Assembly (NCBI GenBank): GCA_002479785.1
Contig: DLPD01000025.1
Coordinates: 7,740 to 71,739, forward strand
Reading direction: 5' to 3'
Length of the DNA: 64,000 nucleotides
Source of the DNA: Cytophagaceae bacterium UBA7467
GTDB taxonomy: Bacteria; Bacteroidota; Bacteroidia; Cytophagales; Spirosomataceae
How positions within the stretch are numbered: position 1 is the first letter of the stretch; each line of letters starts with the position of its first letter. Below, in pieces: positions 51,721 through 61,006 of this stretch. The translations under genes were made by a program, and so were the position numbers. The notes under the pieces were generated by a model. That model saw only the letters and a program-made list of their open reading frames with translations, was not told the origin of the DNA and did no database searches.

Positions 51721-52955
51721 GATTTCTTTTTCCAGAATTTTTTACCTTTTGACTTTCCTCCGCCTGATTTTCCTTTGTAACCAAATGAACTTTTTTGAGC
51801 AGCCGGATTGTATGCAGGCGTCTCCCCAAATTCCTCAGGAACAGCCGCTTTCGTTACTTCCTTTTCTAGTAGATCTTCAATCGTCTTAAACTTGCGTTGC
51901 TCTGACTCAGTTATCAAGGTGTAGGCAGTTCCTTTCGTCTGGGCACGTGCGGTACGACCAATGCGGTGGATGTAGTCCTCTCCGTCATTTGGAACATCGT
52001 AATTAATGACTAATTCGATTTCGTCGATATCGATACCGCGGCTTAAGATGTCTGTAGCAACTAAAATCTTTGTCTTCTTATTTCTGAAATCTTGCAATAC
52101 TTGCTCGCGAACGTCTTGCTCTAAATCCGAGTGAATCTCTTCCACGGAGAATCGAGCGCGTTTTAAATCGGATGTTAGGGATTTAACATTTTGCTTTTTG
52201 GAACAGAAAACAATCACACGGGTGTATTCCTGTAACTTCAACAGGTGCTTCACCAGCGGACTCTTTTGCTTTTCGTACACTACGAAAGCCTCCTGAATGA
52301 TTTGCTCTGGGGGTTTCGAAACGGCGATGTTGATTTCGACTGGATTTTGCAGTAATTTTTGGGCCAAAGCCTTCATTTTAGGGGCAAAAGTGGCAGAGAA
52401 TAAAAGGTTCTGGCGCTTCTCAGGTAGAAATGAAATAATCTTCATCAAATCATCTGAGAATCCCATATCCAGCATGCGATCTGCCTCGTCGAGTACTAAA
52501 TAACTGCAGTGTTTTAGGTTCACATAGCCCATATTTAAGTGGGCAATCATGCGACCTGGGGTACAAACCACGATATCAACGCCACTCGTTAAAGCCGTTT
52601 TCTCTGTCGTAAAGGAATTACCATCCCCTCCACCATAAATAGCTATCGAGCTCACATTCGTGAAATAGCCTAAACCTTCCATGTTTCCGGCGATTTGAAT
52701 CGCAAGTTCACGGGTAGGAACGATTATTAGGGCATTAATGTGATCCTCGGGATGAGGTTCGGTGATTAATTTGTGGATGATGGGTAATAGGAAGGCAGCT
52801 GTTTTACCGGTTCCGGTTTGGGCTGAGGCTAAAATGTCACGGCCCGCTAAAATAGGTTGTATAACTTGGGATTGTACCGGCGTTGCGGTCTTGTATCCCA
52901 TGGAACTGATACCGTCTAAAATTTGTGGGCTGAGCCCGAGTTCTTCAAATGTCAA
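51717..52955 (-). CDS. DEAD-box RNA helicase, RhlE type
   Basis: About 412 residues. Q motif FEELGLSPQIL...GYKTATPVQ, motif I AQTGTGKT, Ia PTRELAIQ, motif II VLDEADRMLD, motif III SATF, and motif VI HRIGRTAR are in order, followed by a basic GKSGGGKSKGKKFWKKK tail. It unwinds RNA during ribosome assembly or decay, especially in the cold. The start is uncertain: I prefer the TTG at 52955, just before TFEELGL; the frame is open to a TTG at 52997, which would overlap the upstream gene by 26 bases. Confidence 0.9.
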   Translation of the reverse strand: MTFEELGLSPQILDGISSMGYKTATPVQSQVIQPILAGRDILASAQTGTGKTAAFLLPIIHKLITEPHPEDHINALIIVPTRELAIQIAGNMEGLGYFTNVSSIAIYGGGDGNSFTTEKTALTSGVDIVVCTPGRMIAHLNMGYVNLKHCSYLVLDEADRMLDMGFSDDLMKIISFLPEKRQNLLFSATFAPKMKALAQKLLQNPVEINIAVSKPPEQIIQEAFVVYEKQKSPLVKHLLKLQEYTRVIVFCSKKQNVKSLTSDLKRARFSVEEIHSDLEQDVREQVLQDFRNKKTKILVATDILSRGIDIDEIELVINYDVPNDGEDYIHRIGRTARAQTKGTAYTLITESEQRKFKTIEDLLEKEVTKAAVPEEFGETPAYNPAAQKSSFGYKGKSGGGKSKGKKFWKKKS

Positions 52956-52971
52956 AGTATGTGTGTTTATT

Positions 52972-53859
52972 TTACCTTCTGATAGGTGGACAATCAATGC
53001 TTCGATCTAAATGGAAGATTAACTGAAATTGGGTAACAAAATAGTGGTCGACTAAGTTTGTCGCGTATTCAGATGGAATTAAGAGTTTGGTGGTAAATTC
53101 CGTCTTTGCTGGCTGATTTTTAGGCGCTGAAAAAAGATTGCCTAACTGTGTTCTAAGGCTAGCTTCAAATCCAAAATCCATAAAGTCATTCAACCGATAC
53201 CGAAATCCAACTCCTACGGGAATAGTAAACCCAATGGAAGGAATCGTTTCAGTATAGTTTCGAATGGGGTTCGTCGGATAATCACTAGCAATGATATCGG
53301 AATAATTTCTCCAAGAAGCTCCTGGTATTCCCGCACCCCCTAAAGTATCCAATTGATAAAGCTCAGGATTCGTGGAGACTAGCGCAATTCCAGCAGATAA
53401 ATACGGAGAGAAGCGGTTTCGCTTCATGTAATTTTGCTGATTACCATTTAATTCCAAAAGCCCTGAAAGACCAAACTCCACGATGTCATTTCTAAAGCGG
53501 AAACGCAAATCGGGTGTTTTAGGAAGTAGTGCTGAATTGTCAAATGTATAATCATTTCCGGCTAAACGGATATAATTCAAATTCCCTTTAATCGAAAAAT
53601 TTTTACTAATGTGCCGGGTTAGATGAGCGCCCACGTTGAAACGACTTTGGTCATTTACTAGGCGATTAAACATCGTTAATTCGTCCGTTAGGCTATAATA
53701 ATGCGAGCTACCTGCTCCAAAACCAATCGAAGTATGTGGATTGAAAGTCGATCTTTTGAATCCTGTTCCTCCTTTCTTACCAATTTTCCAAAATTGCGCT
53801 TGGGTTGTTGAACTGAAAGCCAACAAGAGGGTAAGGAGGATAGCACTTTTTCGTAGCAT
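52972..53859 (-). CDS. Outer-membrane beta-barrel protein (DUF6089-like)
   Basis: A 295-residue protein from the ATG at 53859, which gives a good signal peptide (AILLTLLLAFSSTTQAQ); an ATG ten codons upstream overlaps the putative promoter. The mature part alternates strands such as TSIGFGAGSSHYYSL, HISKNFSIKGNLNYIRLAG, NRFSPYLSAGIALV and IPVGVGFRYRLNDFMDFGFEASLR. This resembles DUF6089/OmpA-barrel proteins of Bacteroidota. Function unknown. Confidence 0.75.
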   Translation of the reverse strand: MLRKSAILLTLLLAFSSTTQAQFWKIGKKGGTGFKRSTFNPHTSIGFGAGSSHYYSLTDELTMFNRLVNDQSRFNVGAHLTRHISKNFSIKGNLNYIRLAGNDYTFDNSALLPKTPDLRFRFRNDIVEFGLSGLLELNGNQQNYMKRNRFSPYLSAGIALVSTNPELYQLDTLGGAGIPGASWRNYSDIIASDYPTNPIRNYTETIPSIGFTIPVGVGFRYRLNDFMDFGFEASLRTQLGNLFSAPKNQPAKTEFTTKLLIPSEYATNLVDHYFVTQFQLIFHLDRSIDCPPIRR

Positions 53860-53886
53860 AGGGTACGGAATTTTTAACGTCAAAAA

Positions 53887-53894
53887 CAAATATA
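53887..53894 (-). promoter_or_regulatory. Putative -7 box of the barrel-protein gene
   Basis: On the minus strand TATATTTG fits TAnnTTTG, 27 bases before the chosen ATG. It covers the alternative upstream start codon at 53889, which is therefore rejected. Confidence 0.45.
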
Positions 53895-54008
53895 CTCATA
53901 ATTCGATAAACGCTAAGAGCTTGTATTTATTTTGCGGGTCTAATTTGGAATATTTCTAACTTGCTTCTGTCCGGAAGCTTCGGTAATTTTAGGTGTAATT
54001 CTGTAACC

Positions 54009-54668
54009 ATGAAAAAAATCGTATTTATACTTTCTTTGGCCTTATTGGCTTCTTGCAGTTCTAACCCAGAACTGAGTGCTCCTACTGAGAACTTAAATGA
54101 AGTTTTAACGTGTATTGATGCGAAAGGCCTAGTGGCTAAGTATGGTGCAAAGTCTGTTATACTAGATACTTCCATCGTAACTGGAGATGATACCCTTAGG
54201 GGGGCTATCCTTTTCCCGGGAACAGCTAAACAAGCCCATGTTTTCTTCCATGATGGTAAAATATCCGATGTAAGTATTCAGGGGGAAAGTTCTGATTGGA
54301 AAACGGCCTCTGGTTTGTATCTAGGCCTTCCCTTGCAAGAAGTAGAGAAATTAAATACGAAAAACTTTACCATTTCGGGTTTTGGCTGGGCACACGGTGG
54401 CTCTGTTGTTTCTTGGGAGGGAGGTAAATTAGCGGGAGATAGTACGCTAACGCATTTGGCCTCTTTCCGAAATAAGCGCCAAAATATCTCCGTAGAGGAA
54501 TTCAATAAAGTGTCTGGTGAAGCAGAGTTTGATGTTCGTCATCCAGCTATTCAACAAATGAATCCGGTGTTAGAGCAAATCACGATTTTGAAGCCTTATA
54601 TTCCTTCTAAAGAAGAGGGTAAAGGTATTGCCAAGAAAATTGAATCTAGTCAAATACCGGTTCGCTAA
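54009..54668 (+). CDS. Hypothetical lipoprotein
   Basis: A 219-residue protein from the ATG at 54009 with a lipoprotein signal (IVFILSLALLASC, Cys at 16). The frame is open 16 codons upstream, but that would bury the signal. The mature part is mixed alpha/beta with a GLYLGLPLQEVEKLNTKNFTI segment like small bacterial lipoproteins that sense or bind ligands; no named family is recognised. Its stop overlaps that of convergent mazG by 4 bases. Confidence 0.65.
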   Translation: MKKIVFILSLALLASCSSNPELSAPTENLNEVLTCIDAKGLVAKYGAKSVILDTSIVTGDDTLRGAILFPGTAKQAHVFFHDGKISDVSIQGESSDWKTASGLYLGLPLQEVEKLNTKNFTISGFGWAHGGSVVSWEGGKLAGDSTLTHLASFRNKRQNISVEEFNKVSGEAEFDVRHPAIQQMNPVLEQITILKPYIPSKEEGKGIAKKIESSQIPVR

Positions 54669-54991
54669 GCTAATTTAGGATTATTCTTGTGGCGGTCCGC
54701 ATCACGTTCCGTCTTCTTTAAGAGGTTCTGTTTCAGAGCCTCTTCTAGGTTTATGCCCGTTTGGTTTGCCAGACAGATCAAAACGAATAGCACATCAGCC
54801 ATCTCATCTCCTAAGTCCTTGTTTTTATCTGATTCTTTTTCTGATTGTTCACCATAGCGACGTGCAATAATACGTGCGACTTCGCCCACTTCTTCGGTTA
54901 GCATAGCCATATTCGTCAATTCACTGAAATAGCGGACCCCTACGGTCTTAATCCACTCATCTACCTGTTGCTGTGCTTGTGAAATCGTCAT
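54665..54991 (-). CDS. MazG-like nucleotide pyrophosphohydrolase
   Basis: A 108-residue all-alpha NTP pyrophosphatase. The EEVGEVARI...EKESDKNKDLGDEMADVLF pattern supplies the acidic Mg-binding residues (EExxE and ExxD). It removes non-canonical or excess nucleotides. It is the last gene of the rsmA-mgtE-dtd-mazG set; the dtd stop is 2 bases upstream of its start. Confidence 0.85.
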   Translation of the reverse strand: MTISQAQQQVDEWIKTVGVRYFSELTNMAMLTEEVGEVARIIARRYGEQSEKESDKNKDLGDEMADVLFVLICLANQTGINLEEALKQNLLKKTERDADRHKNNPKLA

Positions 54992-54993
54992 AA

Positions 54994-55443
54994 TTAGGGA
55001 TTTTTAGAGTCGATGATGATGGTAACCGGTCCATCGTTAGTTAAATTGATTTGCATATCTGCACCAAAGACGCCGGTCTGAATTTGTTTACCTAGTTTAG
55101 CTGATAAGGTTTTAATCAGTAGTTCATACAATGGAATCGCTATTTCCGGTCTGGCAGATTCCAAAAAGCTAGGGCGATTACCCTTGCGAGTAGCCGCATA
55201 GAGTGTGAATTGACTAACTAGCAAAATTTCGCCTTGAACTGCCTGTAAGTCTAGGTTCATTTTCCCCTCTTCATCTGAGAAAATCCGTAATCCGGCGATT
55301 TTACCTGCTAAATAAGCTACATCTTCTGGCTTATCGTCCACATGAATGCCAAGTAACACGACAAAACCTTTTTGAATGGTGGCTTGCAATGCACCATCAA
55401 TGTGCAGCGTCGCTTGACTCACACGTTGTATAACGGCAATCAT
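54994..55443 (-). CDS. dtd: D-aminoacyl-tRNA deacylase
   Basis: A 149-residue DTD enzyme that removes D-amino acids from mischarged tRNA. The two active-site motifs are present: LLVSQFTLYA and the C-terminal NDGPVTIIID. Length matches the family (about 145-150). It starts one base after the mgtE stop. Confidence 0.93.
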   Translation of the reverse strand: MIAVIQRVSQATLHIDGALQATIQKGFVVLLGIHVDDKPEDVAYLAGKIAGLRIFSDEEGKMNLDLQAVQGEILLVSQFTLYAATRKGNRPSFLESARPEIAIPLYELLIKTLSAKLGKQIQTGVFGADMQINLTNDGPVTIIIDSKNP

Positions 55444-55444
55444 T

Positions 55445-56821
55445 TTACAAAAGTAGGTAGACGATCAAGAAATAGACCCCATAGCCTAAGATGTCGTTTG
55501 TCGTCGTGATAAATGGACCACTCGCTACCGCTGGATTGATCTTTAATTGATTTAAAACGAGTGGAGTAATCGTTCCCATTAAACTAGCGAGCATTACCAC
55601 CGCAAAAAGCGAGAGGGAAACCGTCATGGATAGCATGATTTGGCCAGAATCCACTAATAAGGAACATCCGAAAGCGAATACCGCTGCGATTAACGCGTTG
55701 ATAAGCGCTACTAAGAGCACCTTCTGAAGACGTCTCCACAAAGTGGTATCTAAACCACTTTTATCTGCTAAGGATTGTACAATCAAGGAGGAAGATTGAA
55801 TTCCAACGTTTCCTCCAGTCGAACCTATCAATGGAATAAAGGCGGAGATAGCTGGTAAGATCGATATAGTATCATCGAAACGGTCGATGATTTTAGCGGC
55901 TAAAAAACTACCCACCATTCCTCCAATCAACCAAGGCAGACGGGAACGTACTAATAACCAAACGGAGTCATCTTCTTCCACGTCCTCGGAAATACCGGCC
56001 ATCACCTGAATATCTTCTTGAGCGGATTCCGTAATAAAATCGACCACGTCATCGATGGTAATTCGCCCCAATAATCTTCCTTGAATATTGACGACTGGGA
56101 TGGCCTCTAAATCGTATTTCTGCATTAAATCGGCTACTTCTTCGCCGGAAGCATAGGTTTGAACCGAAACAATTTCACCTGCATCGTAGACATCGGCGAT
56201 CTTCGAACCACGTTTCGCTAGAATGATTTTTTTTAGTGAAACCGTGCCTAACAAAAGTCCGTCGTCATCGATTACATAAACGGAATATACCTTTTCCACA
56301 TCTTCCGCCTGTTTGCGGATTTCCTCCACACATTCCGTTACGGTTTGGGATATATTAATCTTGATTAACTCTTTCTGCATTAAACCGCCGGCACAATCTT
56401 CATCATAATGCATTAAGTCAATGATGAAACGCGCTTGTTCGCGGTCTTTTAGCAGGGCGATGACTTCCTCGCGTACTTTAACAGGTTGTTCATTCAGAAT
56501 ATCCACCGCATCATCGGAGTCGATAACGTTGATGTATTGGGCAATTTCCTTGGAAGTGAAGTTCTTTAAGAATTTTTTGCGGTCATCTGAATCTAGGGTA
56601 GAAATGATTTCTGCCGCTAGTTTGGTATCGATTAACAGAACGAGGTATTTCGCCTCTTCGGTGGTTAATTCGATTAATATGCTGGTAATATCCGCTGGGA
56701 AAAGCTCATCTAGCTTCGATAAAATCTCCTCATTCGCCTGATTTTCGATTAAAAGGCGGATGTCCTCTATGAACTCTTTCGTTAGTTCAAACGGAAGGTG
56801 TTGTGGGTTGACTACTTCCAT
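55445..56821 (-). CDS. mgtE: Magnesium transporter MgtE
   Basis: A 458-residue channel. The N-terminal helical domain (about 1-130) has IDSDDAVDIL, followed by two CBS domains that sense Mg (SVYVIDDDGLLLGTVSL and IPVVNIQGRLLGRITIDDVVDF). Five membrane helices include the pore motif PLIGSTGGNVGIQSSSLIVQSLA and end in a short hydrophobic C-terminus. It gates Mg uptake across the inner membrane. The spacing of 50 bases to rsmA suggests one operon. Confidence 0.94.
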   Translation of the reverse strand: MEVVNPQHLPFELTKEFIEDIRLLIENQANEEILSKLDELFPADITSILIELTTEEAKYLVLLIDTKLAAEIISTLDSDDRKKFLKNFTSKEIAQYINVIDSDDAVDILNEQPVKVREEVIALLKDREQARFIIDLMHYDEDCAGGLMQKELIKINISQTVTECVEEIRKQAEDVEKVYSVYVIDDDGLLLGTVSLKKIILAKRGSKIADVYDAGEIVSVQTYASGEEVADLMQKYDLEAIPVVNIQGRLLGRITIDDVVDFITESAQEDIQVMAGISEDVEEDDSVWLLVRSRLPWLIGGMVGSFLAAKIIDRFDDTISILPAISAFIPLIGSTGGNVGIQSSSLIVQSLADKSGLDTTLWRRLQKVLLVALINALIAAVFAFGCSLLVDSGQIMLSMTVSLSLFAVVMLASLMGTITPLVLNQLKINPAVASGPFITTTNDILGYGVYFLIVYLLL

Positions 56822-56871
56822 GGTTTGAGGGATTTTAAATTTAACAACGCAAATTAGTAAAATTAGATCGA

Positions 56872-57654
56872 TTAAGCGCCTAGGTAGCCATTATCTTTCC
56901 ATAAATTCGTTAATTCAGTGAACTCAGCTACCCCTAGTTGTTCAGCACGTTGGCTGAGCAAGGGATGTTCCGGTAATTGCAAAGCTCTGAGAGCATTACG
57001 TAAAGTTTTGCGACGTTGATTAAAAGCCATCTTCACCAATGACTTAAATTTAGCCGGGTCGCAGTCCAGTTTTTTTTCCCAGTTTCGTACTAGACGAATC
57101 ACGCCAGAATTGACTTTGGGAGGAGGAGAGAAAACCTCTGGGCCCAGGCTGAATAGGTAGTCGATATCGTAAAAAGCCTGTAATAGCACGCTTAGAATAC
57201 CATAATCTTTATTGCCCGGTTTTGCCGCTAGGCGAACCGCCACTTCTTTTTGGAGCATTCCCACTACCTCGATGCATTGGTCTTTGTATTCCAAAATGCG
57301 GAAGAAGATTTGGGTAGAAATGAAGTAGGGGAAGTTGCCTACTATCGCGAATTTCTCTTCACCAAAGATATTTTCTAATGGATAACGCAAGAAGTCTCCA
57401 TCAATTAAGCGCGGCCCTGTAAATTCCAGGTAGTTCTTACGTAGGTAGTCTACGGACTCTTTATCGATTTCGATCAGTGAGGTTTCGTATTCGGTTTTTT
57501 TGACCAAAAACTGGGTCAGCACTCCCATCCCAGGACCAATCTCCAATACTTTTGTATAAGCACCAGCGGGTTGCAAGCCATCTACGATGCGCTTTGCCGC
57601 GTCTAAATCAGTTAAAAAATGTTGTCCTAAACTCTTTTTTGCTCTTACTTGCAC
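56872..57654 (-). CDS. rsmA: 16S rRNA dimethyladenosine transferase
   Basis: A 260-residue enzyme that dimethylates the two adjacent adenines near the 3' end of 16S rRNA. SAM-binding motif I is VLEIGPGMGVLT, motif IV is NFPYFIST (NLPY type), and the C-terminal FNQRRKTLRNAL is conserved. GQHFL at the N-terminus confirms the start region; the initiator is a GTG. It is the first gene of the set with mgtE, dtd and mazG. Confidence 0.94.
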   Translation of the reverse strand: MQVRAKKSLGQHFLTDLDAAKRIVDGLQPAGAYTKVLEIGPGMGVLTQFLVKKTEYETSLIEIDKESVDYLRKNYLEFTGPRLIDGDFLRYPLENIFGEEKFAIVGNFPYFISTQIFFRILEYKDQCIEVVGMLQKEVAVRLAAKPGNKDYGILSVLLQAFYDIDYLFSLGPEVFSPPPKVNSGVIRLVRNWEKKLDCDPAKFKSLVKMAFNQRRKTLRNALRALQLPEHPLLSQRAEQLGVAEFTELTNLWKDNGYLGA

Positions 57655-57726
57655 CGGGTCTCTGGGGTTTAAGAAGTAAAATTAAGCCCTTTTTTGTACA
57701 TTTAAGCAAAATTTTCGATTAAAGGC

Positions 57727-60700
57727 ATGGAGGACAAGCAGGCCCTGATTAAAACATTAGATTCTCTGAAGCTTTTTGGCATCATTATGGCGCTTGATGG
57801 CACCATCACGCATGCAAATGCCTACACGCACCAGTTACTAGGCTATAAGCCGGGAGAATTAAATGGTCGGGACTTTTTTACTTCCCTTGTTCCAGATGGC
57901 GAAAGTGAACTACGTAGAACCTCTTTTGATAAAGCCATTCAGACTGGGGGGCTTTTTGAAGAGAGAGAACGGAATTACAAAACGAAATCAGGGGCCATCA
58001 AATGGGTAGAAGTAGCTTCTACCGTAGTCAGTGATAATTTCCTCAGCATTATAGGGGAGGACGTCAGTGAGAAGAAGAAAGTATCGGAAGCCCTATCACG
58101 TTCTAATGCCCAATTACAAGACTTAATTAACAATACCACCGACCTGATCCAAATTACCGGTGTGACGGGTCGTTTCCTTTTCGTTAATCGCGCTTGGTTG
58201 GAAACCATGGGTTACACGGAGGAAGAAGCTAAAGACTTAAAGATTCAGGACGTTCTTCACCCGGAGTTTGCGCATCAGACGCAAGCTCAATTTGATGCCT
58301 TAGCGAAAGGGGAGGAAATTCCAGAATTTACGGCTGTGTTTAGACGTAAAGATGGAAGACGTCTATATGTTTCAGGTTCAGCAACCTGTCGTTTCGAGCG
58401 TGGTGTCCCTACGGCATATCGCTGTATTTTGCATAACTCGACTGCTAAAGTTCGGGCTGAGCGTGCAAATAAGCTATTCTCTTCCATTTCACAGGTAGCT
58501 ATTAATTCATCGAATCTGGATGATTTATTTGTGAATATTCACAAGCAATTAGGTGAGGTGATCGATGTGAAGAATTTCTTCATTGCGCAATACGATCCAG
58601 GGAAGAGTTATATCTATTTCCCTTATTACATTGATGAATACTTTAATTCCCGGGTGCATTTTACAAAGCGTCGCTTAGGAAATGGATTAACAGAATATGC
58701 CTTGATGGCGAACAAACCACTCATTTTACACGACGACGATATCCATCAATTAGCCGCAGAAAAAAAGATTTACCTCTATGGTGTGGTTCCCAAAGTGATG
58801 CTTTGTGTGCCCCTTCGTATTGGAGATCGGGTGACTGGTATAATTGGGGTTAAGTCCTATGAGCGTGCGAACAAGTACGAAAACCGAGATTTAGAATTAT
58901 TAGACTTTATTTCAGGGCAAGTGGCGATTGCGATCTCTAGGAAGCAGGCAGAAGAGGCTTTGGCTAGAGAAACCGCGCGTTTGAATTCCATATTCGAAAG
59001 TTCCTCTCACTTGATGTGGTCCGTGAATAAGCGATTAATGCTGATGAGCTTTAACCATGACTATGCGGACTTGTTAGAGCAAGAACTAGGGATTACGCCT
59101 CAATTGAATTTCAGTTCGGAGACGATGGGATTCAAGATGATGGCTCCCGAGGAACGCAAAGTAATGGAGGAGCATTATAAACAAGCGTTTAGGGGTTCGA
59201 AGCAACACTTTGAATTGTGTTTGAAGAAAAAAGACGGTACCGTACGCTGGTTAGAGATTTATTTGAATCCCATTTTGGATCAGGGTATGATCTCTGAAGT
59301 ATCGGGTATTGCCCGAGATATCACGGATATTAAGAAGTACCAAACGGAACTGGTAGAAGCCCGAGAGCAAGCGGAGCACTCGCTTAAGGTGAAGGAACAG
59401 TTTTTGGCCAATATGTCGCACGAAATCCGTACTCCCATGAACGGGGTCATCGGAATGGTAGACTTATTGTGCGATACGCCATTAGACGAAGATCAACGCG
59501 ATTATTTACAAACAATACGTAAATCATCGGAGACGCTATTGCATATTTTGAATGATATACTTGATCTCGCGAAGATCGAAGCTGGTAAGATGGTGCTTCA
59601 TCCGACTGACATACTTTTAGAAGATGTTTTCGATCGATTAATGGCCTTGTTTACCCCTTTAGCTCACCAAAAAGGGAATAAAGTATCTTACACTCTAGAC
59701 GATAATGTGCCTGCTTATGTGAAGGCAGATGAGACGCGTTTATTGCAGATCTTATCGAATTTAACTTCGAATGCATTGAAGTTTACGGAGAATGGCTCCG
59801 TTTCCATCACTGTGAAGCCTGTTTCGGTATCTTCCAATTCGACTGAACTAGAAGTGCGCGTAACGGATACCGGAATCGGTATTAGTCCGTCTAATCTCCA
59901 AAAACTATTCAATGCCTTCCAACAAGTTGATAATTCTACTTCCAAGAATTATGGCGGCACCGGATTAGGATTAGCCATTTCTCGCGAATTCTGTAAGATG
60001 ATGGATGGGGATATCGGGGTGGAGTCTGAGGAAGGAAAAGGAAGTACGTTTTGGTTTAGGATTAAACTAGCGTTAGGGGATTCGGCTTTAGCGGCCAAGA
60101 CGAAGAAAGAGCAGAATCTTTCAATAGCGGGGACTTTACATGCCGTTCACGCACGCGTCTTGCTAGTGGATGATAACGCCACCAATCGCAAGGTGGCAAG
60201 TCAGATTTTGATGAAAGCGGGTTGTGAAGTATTGATGGCTTCTAGTGGCCAAGAAGCAATTAATGTGTTACAAAAAGACTCGAATTTTGATTTAGTGTTG
60301 ATGGATATCCAGATGCCAGAAATGGATGGGATGGAGACTACTCGTCGACTGAAAGTATTAAATCTTGCCTCTTTACCGCCTATCGTGGCGATGACGGCCT
60401 ACGCGATGAAAGAAGACCGAGAGCGCTTTTTGGCAGCTGGAATGGATGATTATTTAGCCAAACCAATACGGGCGCAGCAAATCATTGCGATGGTGTCGCG
60501 CTGGGTGTCTGAGGGACATGGCTCGGTAGAGGAGGCTTTAGTGAACACTGATTTTGTGGTGGATGAAGAAGTATTAGCTTCCCTTTCTGACGCGGTAGGA
60601 GGGGATCCTGCTTTCGTTCAAAGCATGTTAGAAGAGTTTATTGCGGAGGCTAAAGAACAAATCTCTGCTGCGATCTCAGCTCATTCAAGCGGAAACTGCA

Positions 60701-60894
60701 AAGGCGTTCAATCGGAGCTGCACACCTTGAAAGGGAATTCAGGAACTTTAGGAGCGGCGCAAGTGCATTCAATTTGTGAAAAGATTGAATTGAAAGCAAA
60801 AGTTTGTGATTTCACTCAATTCGGCACCGAAATCATCGATCTGCAAATCGCTTTAAAGAATTTTGAAGATGCGATTAAAGCCAAATTCGTCTAA
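57727..60894 (+). CDS. Hybrid sensor histidine kinase (PAS-PAS-GAF-PAS-HK-REC-Hpt)
   Basis: A 1055-residue protein without membrane segments, so likely cytoplasmic. Order: PAS (about 10-115), PAS (125-240), GAF (255-400), PAS (415-540), HisKA with phospho-His565 in NMSHEIRTPMNG, HATPase with the N box NLTSNALKF, G1 DTGIGI and G2 GGTGLGLA. A receiver domain follows with phospho-Asp860 in LMDIQMPEMDG, and a C-terminal Hpt domain with His999 in LHTLKGNSGTLG. The chain can run a full His-Asp-His relay but needs an outside response regulator. It is a single gene ended by a terminator; the signal is unknown. Confidence 0.93.
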   Translation: MEDKQALIKTLDSLKLFGIIMALDGTITHANAYTHQLLGYKPGELNGRDFFTSLVPDGESELRRTSFDKAIQTGGLFEERERNYKTKSGAIKWVEVASTVVSDNFLSIIGEDVSEKKKVSEALSRSNAQLQDLINNTTDLIQITGVTGRFLFVNRAWLETMGYTEEEAKDLKIQDVLHPEFAHQTQAQFDALAKGEEIPEFTAVFRRKDGRRLYVSGSATCRFERGVPTAYRCILHNSTAKVRAERANKLFSSISQVAINSSNLDDLFVNIHKQLGEVIDVKNFFIAQYDPGKSYIYFPYYIDEYFNSRVHFTKRRLGNGLTEYALMANKPLILHDDDIHQLAAEKKIYLYGVVPKVMLCVPLRIGDRVTGIIGVKSYERANKYENRDLELLDFISGQVAIAISRKQAEEALARETARLNSIFESSSHLMWSVNKRLMLMSFNHDYADLLEQELGITPQLNFSSETMGFKMMAPEERKVMEEHYKQAFRGSKQHFELCLKKKDGTVRWLEIYLNPILDQGMISEVSGIARDITDIKKYQTELVEAREQAEHSLKVKEQFLANMSHEIRTPMNGVIGMVDLLCDTPLDEDQRDYLQTIRKSSETLLHILNDILDLAKIEAGKMVLHPTDILLEDVFDRLMALFTPLAHQKGNKVSYTLDDNVPAYVKADETRLLQILSNLTSNALKFTENGSVSITVKPVSVSSNSTELEVRVTDTGIGISPSNLQKLFNAFQQVDNSTSKNYGGTGLGLAISREFCKMMDGDIGVESEEGKGSTFWFRIKLALGDSALAAKTKKEQNLSIAGTLHAVHARVLLVDDNATNRKVASQILMKAGCEVLMASSGQEAINVLQKDSNFDLVLMDIQMPEMDGMETTRRLKVLNLASLPPIVAMTAYAMKEDRERFLAAGMDDYLAKPIRAQQIIAMVSRWVSEGHGSVEEALVNTDFVVDEEVLASLSDAVGGDPAFVQSMLEEFIAEAKEQISAAISAHSSGNCKGVQSELHTLKGNSGTLGAAQVHSICEKIELKAKVCDFTQFGTEIIDLQIALKNFEDAIKAKFV

Positions 60895-60895
60895 T

Positions 60896-60926
60896 ATGCG
60901 CCATTTTGGCGTATTTTTCTTTTTTG
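60896..60926 (+). terminator. Terminator after the hybrid kinase
   Basis: ATGCGCCA (60896-60903) and TGGCGTAT (60907-60914) pair with one G-U around TTT, then a T-rich run. It starts one base after the stop codon. Confidence 0.75.
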
Positions 60927-61006
60927 TTTCGTGAAATGTAGTGCCATTTTTTCCGATTTTATCGATTGGGTTTTTATTTGCTGGATAGGGGGAAAACCTA
61001 GCCGAT

